64,000 bases of DNA from Lentibacillus siamensis (GTDB lineage: Bacteria; Bacillota; Bacilli; Bacillales; Amphibacillaceae). The translations under genes and the position numbers were made by a program. The notes under the pieces are model-generated. The model saw only the letters and a list, made by a program, of their open reading frames with translations. It ran no database searches and had not been told where the DNA came from. The stretch covers positions 38,529 through 102,528 of the forward strand of contig NZ_BAAADS010000010.1 of the NCBI RefSeq assembly GCF_039522605.1. Direction: 5' to 3'. Positions 54,807-62,897 of the stretch are shown here, in pieces (the first letter of the stretch is position 1; every line of letters begins with the position of its first letter).

Positions 54807-54825
54807 CGAGGGAGCTTCCGCGTTT

Positions 54826-54930
54826 CTAGGTTGATGGGCGATTAGGTCCGTCCAATTTTTTATTGCCCATGTCGGTTGGCTTGCGTTTCGGTTTTCGTTC
54901 GTTTCGCTGATCAGGCCGTTTCTTTTCCAT
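54826..54930 (-). CDS. sspM: Acid-soluble spore protein SspM
   Basis: A 34-codon gene on the minus strand, ATG at 54930 and TAG at 54828-54826, preceded by AAGGAGGTG. The product MEKKRPDQRNERKPKRKP... ends KKLDGPNRPST; B. subtilis SspM is also 34 residues, equally basic, and ends with nearly the same KLGGPNRPST. The position between yppC and yppD is that of sspM in B. subtilis. It is a minor small acid-soluble protein of the spore core. A possible forespore promoter (TGTAAA, 16 bases, CAAACTA on the minus strand near 54990-54962) is weak. Confidence 0.85.
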   Translation of the reverse strand: MEKKRPDQRNERKPKRKPTDMGNKKLDGPNRPST

Positions 54931-55083
54931 CTTCTCAGCACCTCCTTCCATGTTTAGTTTGTCTCATGCCCTTTGAATTTACACTAGTTTTGTTTCATTT
55001 CTTCTAGTTTTGTCGAACAGGAAGGGAACGGAGTGTTTATGTGGAATACGAGTAGCAACCAACTAAAAGTGAGGGTGAATAAA

Positions 55084-55323
55084 ATGGCAGTTGAAAATTT
55101 GGAAAAGCAGACATTTGCCGATGCCATTTCAGGATTAACTGATCAGATACGGATCATGGAACAAAAGTATACGTTAAAAGTGGATGACACCATATTGCAG
55201 ACTTTCCATGAGCAGCAAAAAAGAATAAACCGAACAAGATCCTCCATGAAAAAACTGGCAAAACAAAAACCGGAGATCAAACTTTCTGCCCCGAATTTCA
55301 AAGTGCGAAAAAAATTATCGTAA
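55084..55323 (+). CDS. Small protein at the yppD position
   Basis: A 79-residue highly charged, probably helical protein (MAVENLEKQTFADAISGLTDQI ... KLAKQKPEIKLSAPNFKVRKKLS). ATG 55084 follows GAGGGTG; an upstream start at 55033 has a GGGAACGGAG site and would add 17 residues. B. subtilis has yppD of similar size here; I cannot confirm homology from memory. Function unknown. Confidence 0.55.
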   Translation: MAVENLEKQTFADAISGLTDQIRIMEQKYTLKVDDTILQTFHEQQKRINRTRSSMKKLAKQKPEIKLSAPNFKVRKKLS

Positions 55324-55396
55324 TTGCTGATTATTTTATGGTCTGATGGTAAAATGAATCTGTATCATTAAATTGTAAAAAGGTCGGATCATTTCT

Positions 55397-55753
55397 ATGA
55401 ATCTTAAACTACAAACGGAACAGCTTAGGCAGCATTTACAGCAATTAAAAAATAATTATGAAGAAAATGACCCTCCGGAAGATCGCAGGGACAAAGAATT
55501 TTTTCTGATGGTCAAATCACAAACCGAACCAATTTATCAAATGCTGGATCATTGGGAAGAAGAAGCACTTGCCATGGTTCAGGAACGAAAGGTTTCTTTA
55601 CACCCACATCAGGTCACATCAACGAAGGAAAACATGGGACTCCTGTTAATGCACAGTTATTACATTGATGTGAAACGAAAACGGTATATGGAGCTCAATC
55701 ATTCGGTGAATTTCATTTTTGACCAGCTTATCAATGACCTGCATGACGGATAA
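55397..55753 (+). CDS. yppE: DUF1798 family protein YppE
   Basis: A 118-residue soluble, all-helical protein of unknown function. Pattern PIYQMLDHWEEEAL, LHPHQVTSTKENMGLLLMHSYYIDVKRKRYMELNHSV is that of YppE/DUF1798. It lies in B. subtilis order; yppF and yppG, normally next, are missing and cdd is found instead. Confidence 0.82.
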   Translation: MNLKLQTEQLRQHLQQLKNNYEENDPPEDRRDKEFFLMVKSQTEPIYQMLDHWEEEALAMVQERKVSLHPHQVTSTKENMGLLLMHSYYIDVKRKRYMELNHSVNFIFDQLINDLHDG

Positions 55754-55758
55754 CATGC

Positions 55759-55787
55759 TTTACACAGGGGTTGTTATCTTATATAAT
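55759..55787 (+). promoter_or_regulatory. Sigma-A promoter of cdd
   Basis: TTTACA at 55759-55764, 17-base spacer, perfect TATAAT at 55782-55787, 28 bases before cdd. Confidence 0.8.
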
Positions 55788-55815
55788 AACTGTCCAATGT
55801 GAAAGGGGTGCAGTT

Positions 55816-56220
55816 ATGAATAAAGATGCCTTAATGAAAGAAGCTGTCAACATCATGGAGAAGGCTTACGTACCATACTCCGAGTTTCCGGTTGGTGCGG
55901 CACTGCTTACAAAATCAGGTAAGGTTTATACAGGCTGCAATATTGAAAATGCTGCATATCCTGTCAGCTGCTGTGCGGAAAGGGTGGCGATTTTCAAAGC
56001 CATTTCCGATGGTGAATACCATTTCACCAAACTGGCAGTAGCCGCTGATACGAAAAGACCTGTCCCGCCATGCGGATCCTGTCGCCAGGTAATGAGTGAG
56101 TTTTTTGATGCCGACACTGAAATCCATCTCACAAATCTGAGTAACGATATCAAATCCATTTCGATGGAAGCGTTACTTCCTTTCTCTTTTAATCAGGAGG
56201 ATTTAAATGAAACGAGATAA
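55816..56220 (+). CDS. cdd: Cytidine deaminase
   Basis: Zinc enzyme that deaminates cytidine and deoxycytidine to uridine in pyrimidine salvage. 134 residues from ATG 55816 after AAAGGGG. Zinc ligands and catalytic glutamate are in SCCAERVAIFKA (C53-A-E55) and PPCGSCRQV (C86, C89); the substrate motif TGCNIENAAYP is present. It is a single-gene unit with its own promoter and terminator. In B. subtilis cdd is near era, so it is relocated or additional here. Confidence 0.95.
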   Translation: MNKDALMKEAVNIMEKAYVPYSEFPVGAALLTKSGKVYTGCNIENAAYPVSCCAERVAIFKAISDGEYHFTKLAVAADTKRPVPPCGSCRQVMSEFFDADTEIHLTNLSNDIKSISMEALLPFSFNQEDLNETR

Positions 56221-56250
56221 AAGAAGCAGGTTTTTGGCTTCTTTTTTTTA
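56219..56250 (+). terminator. Terminator of cdd
   Basis: AAAAGAAGC pairs with GCTTCTTTT, eight or more T follow; the stem begins at the stop codon. Confidence 0.88.
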
Positions 56251-56278
56251 TGCCTTATAAGACAAGAGAGACCATTAA

Positions 56279-56287
56279 TGTTATACT
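56279..56287 (+). promoter_or_regulatory. Extended -10 promoter of gpsB
   Basis: TGTTATACT (extended -10) about 90 bases before gpsB, downstream of the cdd terminator. Confidence 0.5.
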
Positions 56288-56375
56288 ATAAAAAAGTGAT
56301 GCACGCATAAATAAAGTGCCTGAAAATACAATTGATATTGATTGATAATTTGGAAAAAATATGAGGTGACTCAAA

Positions 56376-56675
56376 ATGAATGCAAATCGAATACAGCTGA
56401 GTGGTAAAGATATTTTGGAAAAGGAATTTAAAACTGCAATCCGTGGTTATCATCAGGAAGAAGTAGATGAATTTCTTGATACGGTTATTCAGGATTATGA
56501 AGCGTATCAACAGGAAATTGACAAGCTGAAACAGGAGAATGAGCGGTTGCGTAAACAATCCGATCAGACAAGAACCAGGACCGCAGCACCGAATCACCAG
56601 GTTAATTATGATGTTATCAAACGATTGTCAAACCTTGAAAAAGCGGTGTTTGGCAAAAAGTACGCAGATTCTTAA
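56376..56675 (+). CDS. gpsB: Cell cycle protein GpsB
   Basis: DivIVA-like adaptor that shuttles PBP1 between septum and side wall. 99 residues. The N-terminal domain (ILEKEFKTAIRGYHQEEVDEFLDTVIQDYE) binds membrane and partners, a coiled coil follows (residues 35-65), and the C-terminal trimerisation segment YDVIKRLSNLEKAVFGKK is conserved. Its partner ponA lies 3.4 kb upstream. rnpB follows, as in B. subtilis. Confidence 0.94.
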   Translation: MNANRIQLSGKDILEKEFKTAIRGYHQEEVDEFLDTVIQDYEAYQQEIDKLKQENERLRKQSDQTRTRTAAPNHQVNYDVIKRLSNLEKAVFGKKYADS

Positions 56676-56715
56676 TGGAATAACTGTTTTTACCAATGCG
56701 AGATAACGTTTTATA

Positions 56716-56724
56716 TGCTATAAT
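56716..56724 (+). promoter_or_regulatory. Extended -10 promoter of rnpB
   Basis: TGCTATAAT lies just upstream of the RNase P RNA; the RNA should start near 56731. Confidence 0.65.
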
Positions 56725-56730
56725 AATTGG

Positions 56731-57143
56731 GAGACAAAAGCTGAATGCCTGCGTAATCGCTGTATGCAGTTTTATGCATGCAGAGGAAAGTCCATGCTCA
56801 CACTGGCTGCGATGCCTGTAGTGATCGTGCCTGACGAAATCATAAGTCAGGGTAACCGTTATGGTTAACGGCAGTGAAAAATCCTAAATCCAATGTGATA
56901 TGGATGAATACACTTGAAAGTGCCACAGTGACGAAGCTGGAGGGGAAACTTTCCGGGTGGAACGGGGTAAACCCCACGAGTGAGCAACCCAAATAATGGT
57001 AGGGGCATCCTTAAATAGGGAAATGAACCGAAAAAGGGACAAGCATTGCTTGTAGATAGATGATTACGACCAATGTACAAGGCTGACCACCGCTGGAAGT
57101 ACAACGGTACAGAACATGGCTTACCAGGTATTCACAGGTCTGC
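56731..57143 (+). ncRNA. rnpB: RNase P RNA (type B)
   Basis: The catalytic RNA that removes tRNA 5' leaders. Universal core segments are present: GAGGAAAGTCCATGCTC (from about 56782), GTGCCACAGTGACGAAG (near 56920), GGTAAACCCC, GAGCAACCCAAAT, ATAGATGATTACGACC (near 57055) and ACAGAACATGGCTTAC. Helix P1 pairs GAATGCCTG (56743-56751) with CAGGTATTC (57125-57133). The AGTGCCACAGTGACGAAG and long P10.1-type arms fit the Bacillus B type. Ends are approximate by about ten bases. Location between gpsB and ypsC is conserved. Confidence 0.96.
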
Positions 57144-57195
57144 TCTTTACAATGCAGGACTGATACGTTCTGATTTTATATGCGCTAATACGGAT

Positions 57196-57237
57196 AAACC
57201 TTTCTGATTGCATGCTTGCTGTTGGAAAGGTTTTTTT
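57196..57237 (+). terminator. Terminator downstream of rnpB
   Basis: AAACCTTTC (57196-57204) pairs with GAAAGGTTT (57225-57233), then T residues. The loop holds a further GCATGC palindrome. Confidence 0.8.
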
Positions 57238-57289
57238 CATTGCGATATAATATAGTGGACGATACTGAAAATTGAAAGTGAGAGGAATT

Positions 57290-58438
57290 ATGGCTATGGA
57301 ACAAGATGTGACATTGATTGCAACCGCCGCTATGGGTCTGGAATCAATTGTGGCAAGAGAGATTAATCAATTGGGATATGAAGCGGAAGTTGAAAACGGA
57401 AGGGTGATTTTCCAGGCACCGGTGTCGGCTATCCCGCGCTGTAATTTATGGCTGCGTACCGGGGATCGGGTGAAATTACTTGTCGGCAGGTTTCATGCCG
57501 CGACATTCGATGAACTGTTTGAATCAACCAAAGCTTTACCATGGGAACAATTTATAAGTGAAGAGGGAAAGTTTCCGGTTTCGGGAAAATCAATCAAATC
57601 AACGTTGTACAGTGTGCCCGATTGTCAGGCAATCGTTAAAAAAGCAATTGCCGAACGATTGAAATTAAAGTATGGATTTGCCGGTAAGATGCCTGAGACT
57701 GGTGCAATGTATAAATTGGAAGTAGCGATACATAAAGATGAAGCATTGTTGACGCTGGATACTTCAGGCAGCGGACTGCATAAACGCGGATACAGGGTTG
57801 GTCAGGGAGATGCTCCATTAAAGGAGACAATGGCCGCAGCACTTATCCTCCTGACAAACTGGAAACCTGACTTTCCACTTGTCGATCCATTTTGCGGTTC
57901 CGGAACGATTCCAATTGAAGCGGCATTGATTGGACAGAATATAGCACCTGGTTTTAATCGTGAATTTGATTCGGAAAATTGGAATTTCATTAAGCATCGG
58001 TTCTGGGATGAAGCATTTGAAGAAGCTGAAGATAAAGCAAACTATGATCAAAAGCTTGATATTACCGGATCCGACATTGACCATAAAATGATTAAGATTT
58101 CGAATGATAATTCAAAAGAGGCCGGTCTGGGTGAACTTATCTCCTGGAAACAAATGCAGGTAAAAGATTTATTTATTCGCAAAGAAAATGGTTACCTGAT
58201 TGGAAACCCGCCATATGGTCAGCGGATTGGTGACGCAAAAGAAGCCGCTGCAATTTATCGGGTCCTTGGTCGGATTATGCAGGATCACCCATCATGGAGC
58301 GTTTATATTATGACGGCATTTGACGAATTTGAAAAACAATACGGCAGGAACGCCACAAAAAAACGAAAACTGTTTAATGGATTTATCCAGACAAATTACT
58401 ATCAGTACTTTGGGATAAAAGAAAAGGGTGAACAATGA
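57290..58438 (+). CDS. ypsC: THUMP-domain 23S rRNA guanine-N2 methyltransferase (RlmL-like, YpsC)
   Basis: SAM-dependent methylation of a 23S rRNA guanine (RlmL/YpsC family). The THUMP RNA-binding domain spans roughly residues 45-160 and the Rossmann methyltransferase 165-380, with DPFCGSGTIPIEAALIG, ITGSDIDHKMI and the catalytic NPPYGQR. The ATG at 57290 gives 382 residues, after AGAGGA; 57296 is also possible. Its stop overlaps the start of ypwA. The modified base is inferred from the family. Confidence 0.93.
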   Translation: MAMEQDVTLIATAAMGLESIVAREINQLGYEAEVENGRVIFQAPVSAIPRCNLWLRTGDRVKLLVGRFHAATFDELFESTKALPWEQFISEEGKFPVSGKSIKSTLYSVPDCQAIVKKAIAERLKLKYGFAGKMPETGAMYKLEVAIHKDEALLTLDTSGSGLHKRGYRVGQGDAPLKETMAAALILLTNWKPDFPLVDPFCGSGTIPIEAALIGQNIAPGFNREFDSENWNFIKHRFWDEAFEEAEDKANYDQKLDITGSDIDHKMIKISNDNSKEAGLGELISWKQMQVKDLFIRKENGYLIGNPPYGQRIGDAKEAAAIYRVLGRIMQDHPSWSVYIMTAFDEFEKQYGRNATKKRKLFNGFIQTNYYQYFGIKEKGEQ

Positions 58439-59928
58439 TGCGTAAAATAGAACAGGAATTTCTGAATTTGTTAAAACAACAAGCTGCTTATCAGGAAGCA
58501 ACAATGCTTACCTACTGGGATATGCGAACAAAAATACCAAATAATGGTGTGGAACAACGCTCAGAAGTGGTCGGCTTTTTATCCGAAAAACAACACCAAA
58601 TAGAAACTTCCGATCAGATGAAATATTTCATTGATGAACTGAAAGACACGACTGAGGATGGCGTAATCCAAAAAGCAGTGGAAGAATGTGAAGAAAACTA
58701 TGAACGTAACCGGAAGATACCGATTGCTGAGTATAAGGATTATGTCATGCTCCAGTCCAAGTCAGAAGCTATCTGGCAAGAAGCACGGGAAAAAGATGAT
58801 TTCACGTTATTCCAGCCGTATCTTGAAAAACTGGTTGACTATAACAAGCGTTTCGCTGAATACTGGGGATATAAAGATAACAAATATGATGCACTATTAC
58901 ATAACTTTGAGCCAGGTGTAACAACGAAAACGCTCGACCAGGTTTTTCCGGAACTTCGCAAGTCATTGTCAGAGATGCTGACAAAAATTAATGCAAGTAA
59001 TTCAAAACCGGATCCTTCCGTAATGAACGGCCATTTCCCAAAAAATGATCAGGAAGCCTTTACAATTGATGTGCTGAATGAGATGGGTTATGACTTTTCT
59101 TCCGGCAGACTGGACGAAACAATCCATCCATTTGCGATTGCGCTTAATATGAATGATGTGCGTATTACAACCCGCTACGATGAAAATGACTTCCGGATGG
59201 CTGTCTTCGGAACCATCCATGAAGGCGGGCACGCGTTATACGAACAAAATATTAGTCAAAAGTTAGCCGGAACACCGTTGGCAACCGGTACTTCCATGGG
59301 GATTCATGAATCACAGTCATTGTTCTGGGAGAATTTCATCAGCAGAAGTAAAGCATTCTGGGAGAACCATTATAAAACATTTCAATCCTATGCACCCAAA
59401 AATTTTCAGAAGCTGCCATTGGACGATTTCTATCGGGCCATTAATGAGGTAAAACCTTCCTTGATCCGAATTGAAGCAGATGAACTGACATATCCACTTC
59501 ATATTATGATCCGGTACGAATTGGAAAATGCTTTAATTAACGATGAGGTTAGTGTTGGTGATTTACCAGGCCTATGGAATGAAAAAATGAACGAGTATCT
59601 GGGCATCACACCACCTACCAATCGTGAAGGTGTTTTACAAGATATTCATTGGGCCGGCGGTGACTTCGGCTACTTCCCGTCGTATGCTCTCGGATATATG
59701 TATGCAGCACAATTTCACAATACAATGAACAAAGAGATGGATATTCATAAGCTAGTAAGTGAAGGAAAATTTGATCCAATACGCAACTGGCTTACCGACC
59801 ATATCCATCAATACGGAAAAATGAAAAAACCGCTTGAAATCATTGAAGACGTTACACAAGAAAAACTGAACCCGGATTATTTAGTGAACTATTTACATGA
59901 TAAATACGGGGCTATCTATAATTTCTAA
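58435..59928 (+). CDS. ypwA: Thermostable carboxypeptidase 1, M32 family (YpwA)
   Basis: Zinc metallocarboxypeptidase of the Taq type, 497 residues (B. subtilis YpwA 501). The HEXXH site appears as GTIHEGGHALYEQN near residue 260, followed by GIHESQSLFWEN with the third zinc ligand, and IRIEADELTYPLHIMIRYELE. A tandem ATG (58435, 58438) overlaps the ypsC stop after AAAGGGTGA, so the pair is co-transcribed. It is the last gene of the conserved core. Confidence 0.95.
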   Translation: MMRKIEQEFLNLLKQQAAYQEATMLTYWDMRTKIPNNGVEQRSEVVGFLSEKQHQIETSDQMKYFIDELKDTTEDGVIQKAVEECEENYERNRKIPIAEYKDYVMLQSKSEAIWQEAREKDDFTLFQPYLEKLVDYNKRFAEYWGYKDNKYDALLHNFEPGVTTKTLDQVFPELRKSLSEMLTKINASNSKPDPSVMNGHFPKNDQEAFTIDVLNEMGYDFSSGRLDETIHPFAIALNMNDVRITTRYDENDFRMAVFGTIHEGGHALYEQNISQKLAGTPLATGTSMGIHESQSLFWENFISRSKAFWENHYKTFQSYAPKNFQKLPLDDFYRAINEVKPSLIRIEADELTYPLHIMIRYELENALINDEVSVGDLPGLWNEKMNEYLGITPPTNREGVLQDIHWAGGDFGYFPSYALGYMYAAQFHNTMNKEMDIHKLVSEGKFDPIRNWLTDHIHQYGKMKKPLEIIEDVTQEKLNPDYLVNYLHDKYGAIYNF

Positions 59929-60231
59929 GGCTATTGGTATGTTGCATCGGTTTGTTTTCAGAAGGGTTGTTGTCTAGAATCTAATTATTTGCGGTACTAT
60001 TAAAATTGACCGATTTATAGTATATAGTGCCGCTTTCCGACCGGGCTGTTAGAATATACTCATTACTTATCTTACTTACTTGTAGGGTTACATATTCCAA
60101 CGGCCGGTTAGGTTAAGAATGTCCTTTTCGTTCAACAAAAATGGGTGTAGCTAAAGTCGTACAGTTTATAAAAAAGCTGCAAATTTTGCCGTTGGATATG
60201 ATGTGATTAAAAGTATTTTTGTGAAAAAGTT

Positions 60232-60259
60232 ATTCCGTTAAAGGGCCATTTAACGGAAT
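60232..60259 (+). repeat. Repeat R1: perfect palindrome with GGGC loop
   Basis: ATTCCGTTAAA and TTTAACGGAAT flank the loop GGGCCA. It has the GGGC...GGAATA layout of the repeats next to the following accessory genes. The rest of the gap 59929-60300 shows no gene, no clear ypwA terminator and no convincing promoter. Confidence 0.6.
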
Positions 60260-60300
60260 AGGACTTATTGAAATACAAGGTTAATTAGGGGTGATGATTT

Positions 60301-60696
60301 GTGAGGGATAGGGGTTCGGTTGTACTTATAGAAAATAGCAAAGTTGGACTGATTAAAAGAACTAGGAATGGTTCTGTTTACTATGTTTTCCCTGGTGGAG
60401 GAATAGAAGAGGGTGAAAACCCTGAAGCAGGGGCAAAAAGAGAAGCCTTTGAGGAATTAGGCGTAACAGTCAATGTGAAAGAGTGTCTTGCAAAGGTTGA
60501 GTTCAATGGAACACAATACTTTTTCTTAGCTGAAATTATCGAAGGAACTTTCGGTACCGGACAAGGTGAAGAGTACACTGATGAAAACAGAAATAGAGGT
60601 ACATACTTGCCGGTATGGGTAGATATAGAAAATCTTTCAACTCTTGATGTTAAGCCGAAAGAAGTTGCTTATAAAATACAATCCATCTTCAAGTAA
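60301..60696 (+). CDS. Nudix hydrolase
   Basis: A 131-residue protein with a perfect Nudix box, GGIEEGENPEAGAKREAFEE then LGV at about residues 40-62 (GX5EX7REUXEEXGU). Such enzymes hydrolyse nucleoside diphosphates linked to another group; the substrate cannot be told. The start is GTG after AGGGGTGATG. It is a single gene followed by a repeat-type terminator (R2), the first accessory gene past the conserved core. Confidence 0.9.
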   Translation: MRDRGSVVLIENSKVGLIKRTRNGSVYYVFPGGGIEEGENPEAGAKREAFEELGVTVNVKECLAKVEFNGTQYFFLAEIIEGTFGTGQGEEYTDENRNRGTYLPVWVDIENLSTLDVKPKEVAYKIQSIFK

Positions 60697-60733
60697 CGGG
60701 TGCTTATCGCGAATAAGGTAAGCGCCATTTTTA
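60697..60733 (+). terminator. Repeat R2: GC-rich repeat acting as terminator
   Basis: GGTGCTTA (60699-60706) pairs with TAAGCGCC (60719-60726), with GAATAAGG in the loop and ATTTTTAA after. It begins directly after the Nudix stop codon. Confidence 0.7.
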
Positions 60734-60830
60734 ACAGAAAAAAGGATTGAGTAAATTCCTGGAATTTGAAATAATTGATATCAAGTAAAGGGTCAGATTG
60801 TTATATAGAAATTAAGAGAGGAAGATATAT

Positions 60831-61019
60831 GTGTCAAAATATTTCAAAGGGAAATTTTTAGTCTCAAAGATCGTGGTGACAATTATTCTTCTTGGCTTAT
60901 TAATATTAAATCAGTACGGTTTAATTACCAATACGTTTAATGCGATTATAACGATTGTAGCCCTTATTGTGTTTTTTATTACTGATAGCAATTTGAGGAA
61001 AAAGGAGCTGCACTCTTAA
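60831..61019 (+). CDS. Small membrane protein of unknown function
   Basis: A 62-residue protein with two transmembrane segments (about residues 10-26 and 34-50) and a charged tail NLRKKELHS. The GTG start follows AGAGGAAG. I recognise no family. It is bounded by the repeat-type hairpins R2 and R3. Confidence 0.6.
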   Translation: MSKYFKGKFLVSKIVVTIILLGLLILNQYGLITNTFNAIITIVALIVFFITDSNLRKKELHS

Positions 61020-61025
61020 TCAATC

Positions 61026-61060
61026 GGGCGCGCTTCTTGAATAAGAAGGCGTCCTTTTTA
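61026..61060 (+). terminator. Repeat R3: GC-rich repeat acting as terminator
   Basis: GGGCGC (61026-61031) pairs with GCGTCC (61049-61054), and inside CTTCTT pairs with AAGAAG around loop GAAT; TTTTT follows. It carries the GGGCGCG ... GAATAAG core. Confidence 0.75.
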
Positions 61061-61092
61061 ATACGAAGATTAAGGAAATAAGGATGAGAATA

Positions 61093-61143
61093 TTGATTTT
61101 TAATTTTAATCAGTTATACTGACTATATATTAAACTGATTAAA
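61093..61143 (+). promoter_or_regulatory. Promoter and likely operator of the MarR gene
   Basis: TTGATT (61093-61098), 16-base spacer, TATACT (61115-61120). A perfect 11-base inverted repeat, TTTAATCAGTT (61105-61115) and AACTGATTAAA (61133-61143), brackets the -10 box and the start point, the expected place for MarR autorepression. Confidence 0.65.
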
Positions 61144-61147
61144 TGGG

Positions 61148-61591
61148 GTGCTTATTCTGTTCCTTCAAAAGTCGTATGGATTTTTGCTTGCAAAGGCAAA
61201 AGAAGAAATGGAATCACGATTTATAGAAAAACTTTTACCTTTAAGATTGGATGCCAGACAGTTTGGGGTTCTTCAATTTTTGGAGGAATACCCCAATTCT
61301 TCACAAAAACAAGTGGGTGATGCTCTGCAAATTGATCGTACCACCATGGTGTCACACATTGATTTTCTGGAAGAATTACAGTATGTAAAGCGAATTAGAA
61401 ATCCAAAGGACAGAAGATCCTTCGTGGTAACAATCACGAAACGGGGTCAAGAAAAGTTAAAATTAGGTCGAAGCTATCTTGAGGATACTGAAATGGATGT
61501 CCTTTCAAGTCTTACTGGTAAGGAACAAGAGGAGTTTAAATCGATTTTGTTAAAAGTATGGGCAACTATACAGAAGGGGGAAGAAGAATGA
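61148..61591 (+). CDS. MarR family transcriptional regulator
   Basis: A 147-residue winged-helix repressor. The core QFGVLQFLEEYPNSSQKQVGDALQIDRTTMVSHIDFLEELQYVKRIRNPKDRRSFVVTITKRG contains the recognition helix and the DRRSFVV wing of the family (residues 37-100), flanked by dimerisation helices. GTG 61148 is the first start after the promoter but has only GGGG upstream; the true start may lie further in. Its stop overlaps the rhodanese start (ATGA), so the two form an operon, probably autoregulated. Confidence 0.88.
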   Translation: MLILFLQKSYGFLLAKAKEEMESRFIEKLLPLRLDARQFGVLQFLEEYPNSSQKQVGDALQIDRTTMVSHIDFLEELQYVKRIRNPKDRRSFVVTITKRGQEKLKLGRSYLEDTEMDVLSSLTGKEQEEFKSILLKVWATIQKGEEE

Positions 61592-61995
61592 ATCGACTTG
61601 ATTATTTTAATGCAAGGTTGGAAGCAAATATGAGTCCAATGGAATACCGCAAAGCTAAAGAAGAACAGCCAGAAAATTATGTGCTGGTGGATGTCAGAGT
61701 AGGGCCAGTTACAATTAGGAAAGAGATATTAGAAGGTGCAAAGGTTATTCCATTAAATGAGTTACAAGACAGAATGTCGGAACTTCCTAAGGAAAAAACC
61801 ATTATACTATATTGTTGGGACACTTGGTGTACACTTGCTTCAAAAGCTGCTGTTTTATTGCTAGAAAATGGCTTTGATGCAAAGGAACTCTATGGTGGTT
61901 TGGCAGCTTGGAAAACACTCGATTTTCCAACGTTAGGATTATCAGAAGTAACCTCATCTCCCAATGAAGACAGTGGTGTGGACTGTGAATGCTAG
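61588..61995 (+). CDS. Rhodanese-like domain protein
   Basis: A 135-residue single rhodanese domain: VLVDVRVGPVTIRKEILEGAKVIPLNEL then the active-site loop YCWDTWCTLASKAA and LYGGLAAWK. It should carry sulfur on the loop cysteine following YC. The loop has two cysteines and differs from the usual CxxGxxR. The tail ends GVDCEC with two more cysteines. ATG 61588 follows GGGGGAAGAAG and overlaps the MarR stop. Such pairs often sense or detoxify reactive sulfur or oxidants; that role here is inferred. Confidence 0.85.
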   Translation: MNRLDYFNARLEANMSPMEYRKAKEEQPENYVLVDVRVGPVTIRKEILEGAKVIPLNELQDRMSELPKEKTIILYCWDTWCTLASKAAVLLLENGFDAKELYGGLAAWKTLDFPTLGLSEVTSSPNEDSGVDCEC

Positions 61996-62042
61996 AATAC
62001 TCCATTATGTTAGCCGCAATACCAGCTAATACTAGAAAAGAC

Positions 62043-62084
62043 TATTCCATAATAGGGCGCCTATCTGGAATAAGTGCGACCTTT
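62043..62084 (+). repeat. Repeat R4: GGGCGC / GGAATAAG repeat
   Basis: TATTCCA (62043-62049) and TGGAATA (62066-62072) form outer arms, ATAG and CTAT inner arms, around GGGCGC. GGGCGC can alternatively pair with GCGACC followed by TTTCTTTT, a weak terminator. It lies between the rhodanese gene and the convergent membrane-protein gene. Confidence 0.65.
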
Positions 62085-62160
62085 CTTTTGAATGTGGGGC
62101 AGATGTGGAACCTCTTTCTAGTGTTATTATAAAGACTATAAACTAAACAAAAAGTACAGT

Positions 62161-62643
62161 TTAATCACTGGACTTATGGTTAGATAATTCTGGGGAGCTT
62201 GGTTTTTCGATGAATTTTTGAAAACCATAGTTCAAAAGAGCTAGTGAACAAGTTTTGATAAAAAGTGCTGTAGAGGTCATTCTTTTTAATTTATAATGAC
62301 CTATTTTTTGGAAAAGTGCATTTAGGGGATAGGCATAAAGAAGATCCATAATTAAATTACATAACGCGTATAAAGAGAATTTTCCATAAGTGAAATGAAA
62401 CACCCATAAATTAATTGTAAAAAATGGTCCAAATATAAAGGCTAAATCATCAAATACTCTGTACTTTAACCCTCCTTTAACATCCCACCATTTGAAAATT
62501 GGGTTTAGAAGTGATTGTATTAAAAAAATACAAGAGCAAAATAATGTAACTGGTAAATATTTTTTAAAGGAGAGTTTTGGAAGGAATGATAATACAATAG
62601 CCCATAAAACGATTGCATTTACTATCCTAAAAAAAGTTGCCAT
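62161..62643 (-). CDS. Multi-pass membrane protein of unknown function
   Basis: A 160-residue protein on the minus strand with four or five hydrophobic segments (residues about 5-23, 28-48, 70-85, 90-108 and 125-145). FDDLAFIFGPFFTINLWVFHFTYGKF is a pattern I associate with uncharacterised Bacillus membrane proteins, but I cannot name the family with confidence. ATG 62643 follows AAGGTGG at nine bases. The only accessory gene on the minus strand. Confidence 0.6.
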   Translation of the reverse strand: MATFFRIVNAIVLWAIVLSFLPKLSFKKYLPVTLFCSCIFLIQSLLNPIFKWWDVKGGLKYRVFDDLAFIFGPFFTINLWVFHFTYGKFSLYALCNLIMDLLYAYPLNALFQKIGHYKLKRMTSTALFIKTCSLALLNYGFQKFIEKPSSPELSNHKSSD

Positions 62644-62804
62644 CAAGAATTACCACCTTAAGTTTTTTCTTAATATGTGGTACTTGATTGAATTTATTCA
62701 ATTATATTTAGCCGACGTTGAACGTAATCAATAATGATACTATAGACTTCAAAGTGATATTGCTTTAATGTAACGCAGTATGACGTAAGTATCTAAATTT
62801 TTTC

Positions 62805-62830
62805 TTCAACTAAAGGGCGCAAGAATTGAA
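62805..62830 (+). repeat. Repeat R5: partial GGGCGC repeat without a gene
   Basis: TTCAACTAAAGGGCGC followed by AAGAATTGAA. It shares the left half with R6 (TTCAACTAAATGGCGC) but lacks the GGAATAAG half and the pairing arm. In the gap 62644-63031 it is accompanied only by the hairpin at 62898-62927; no open frame remains. Confidence 0.5.
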
Positions 62831-62897
62831 CAATATTGGATAGTTTCAGCAGTTAACTTTCTTGGTCTCTAGTATACGGCAGGTGCAATAAGAGGAA

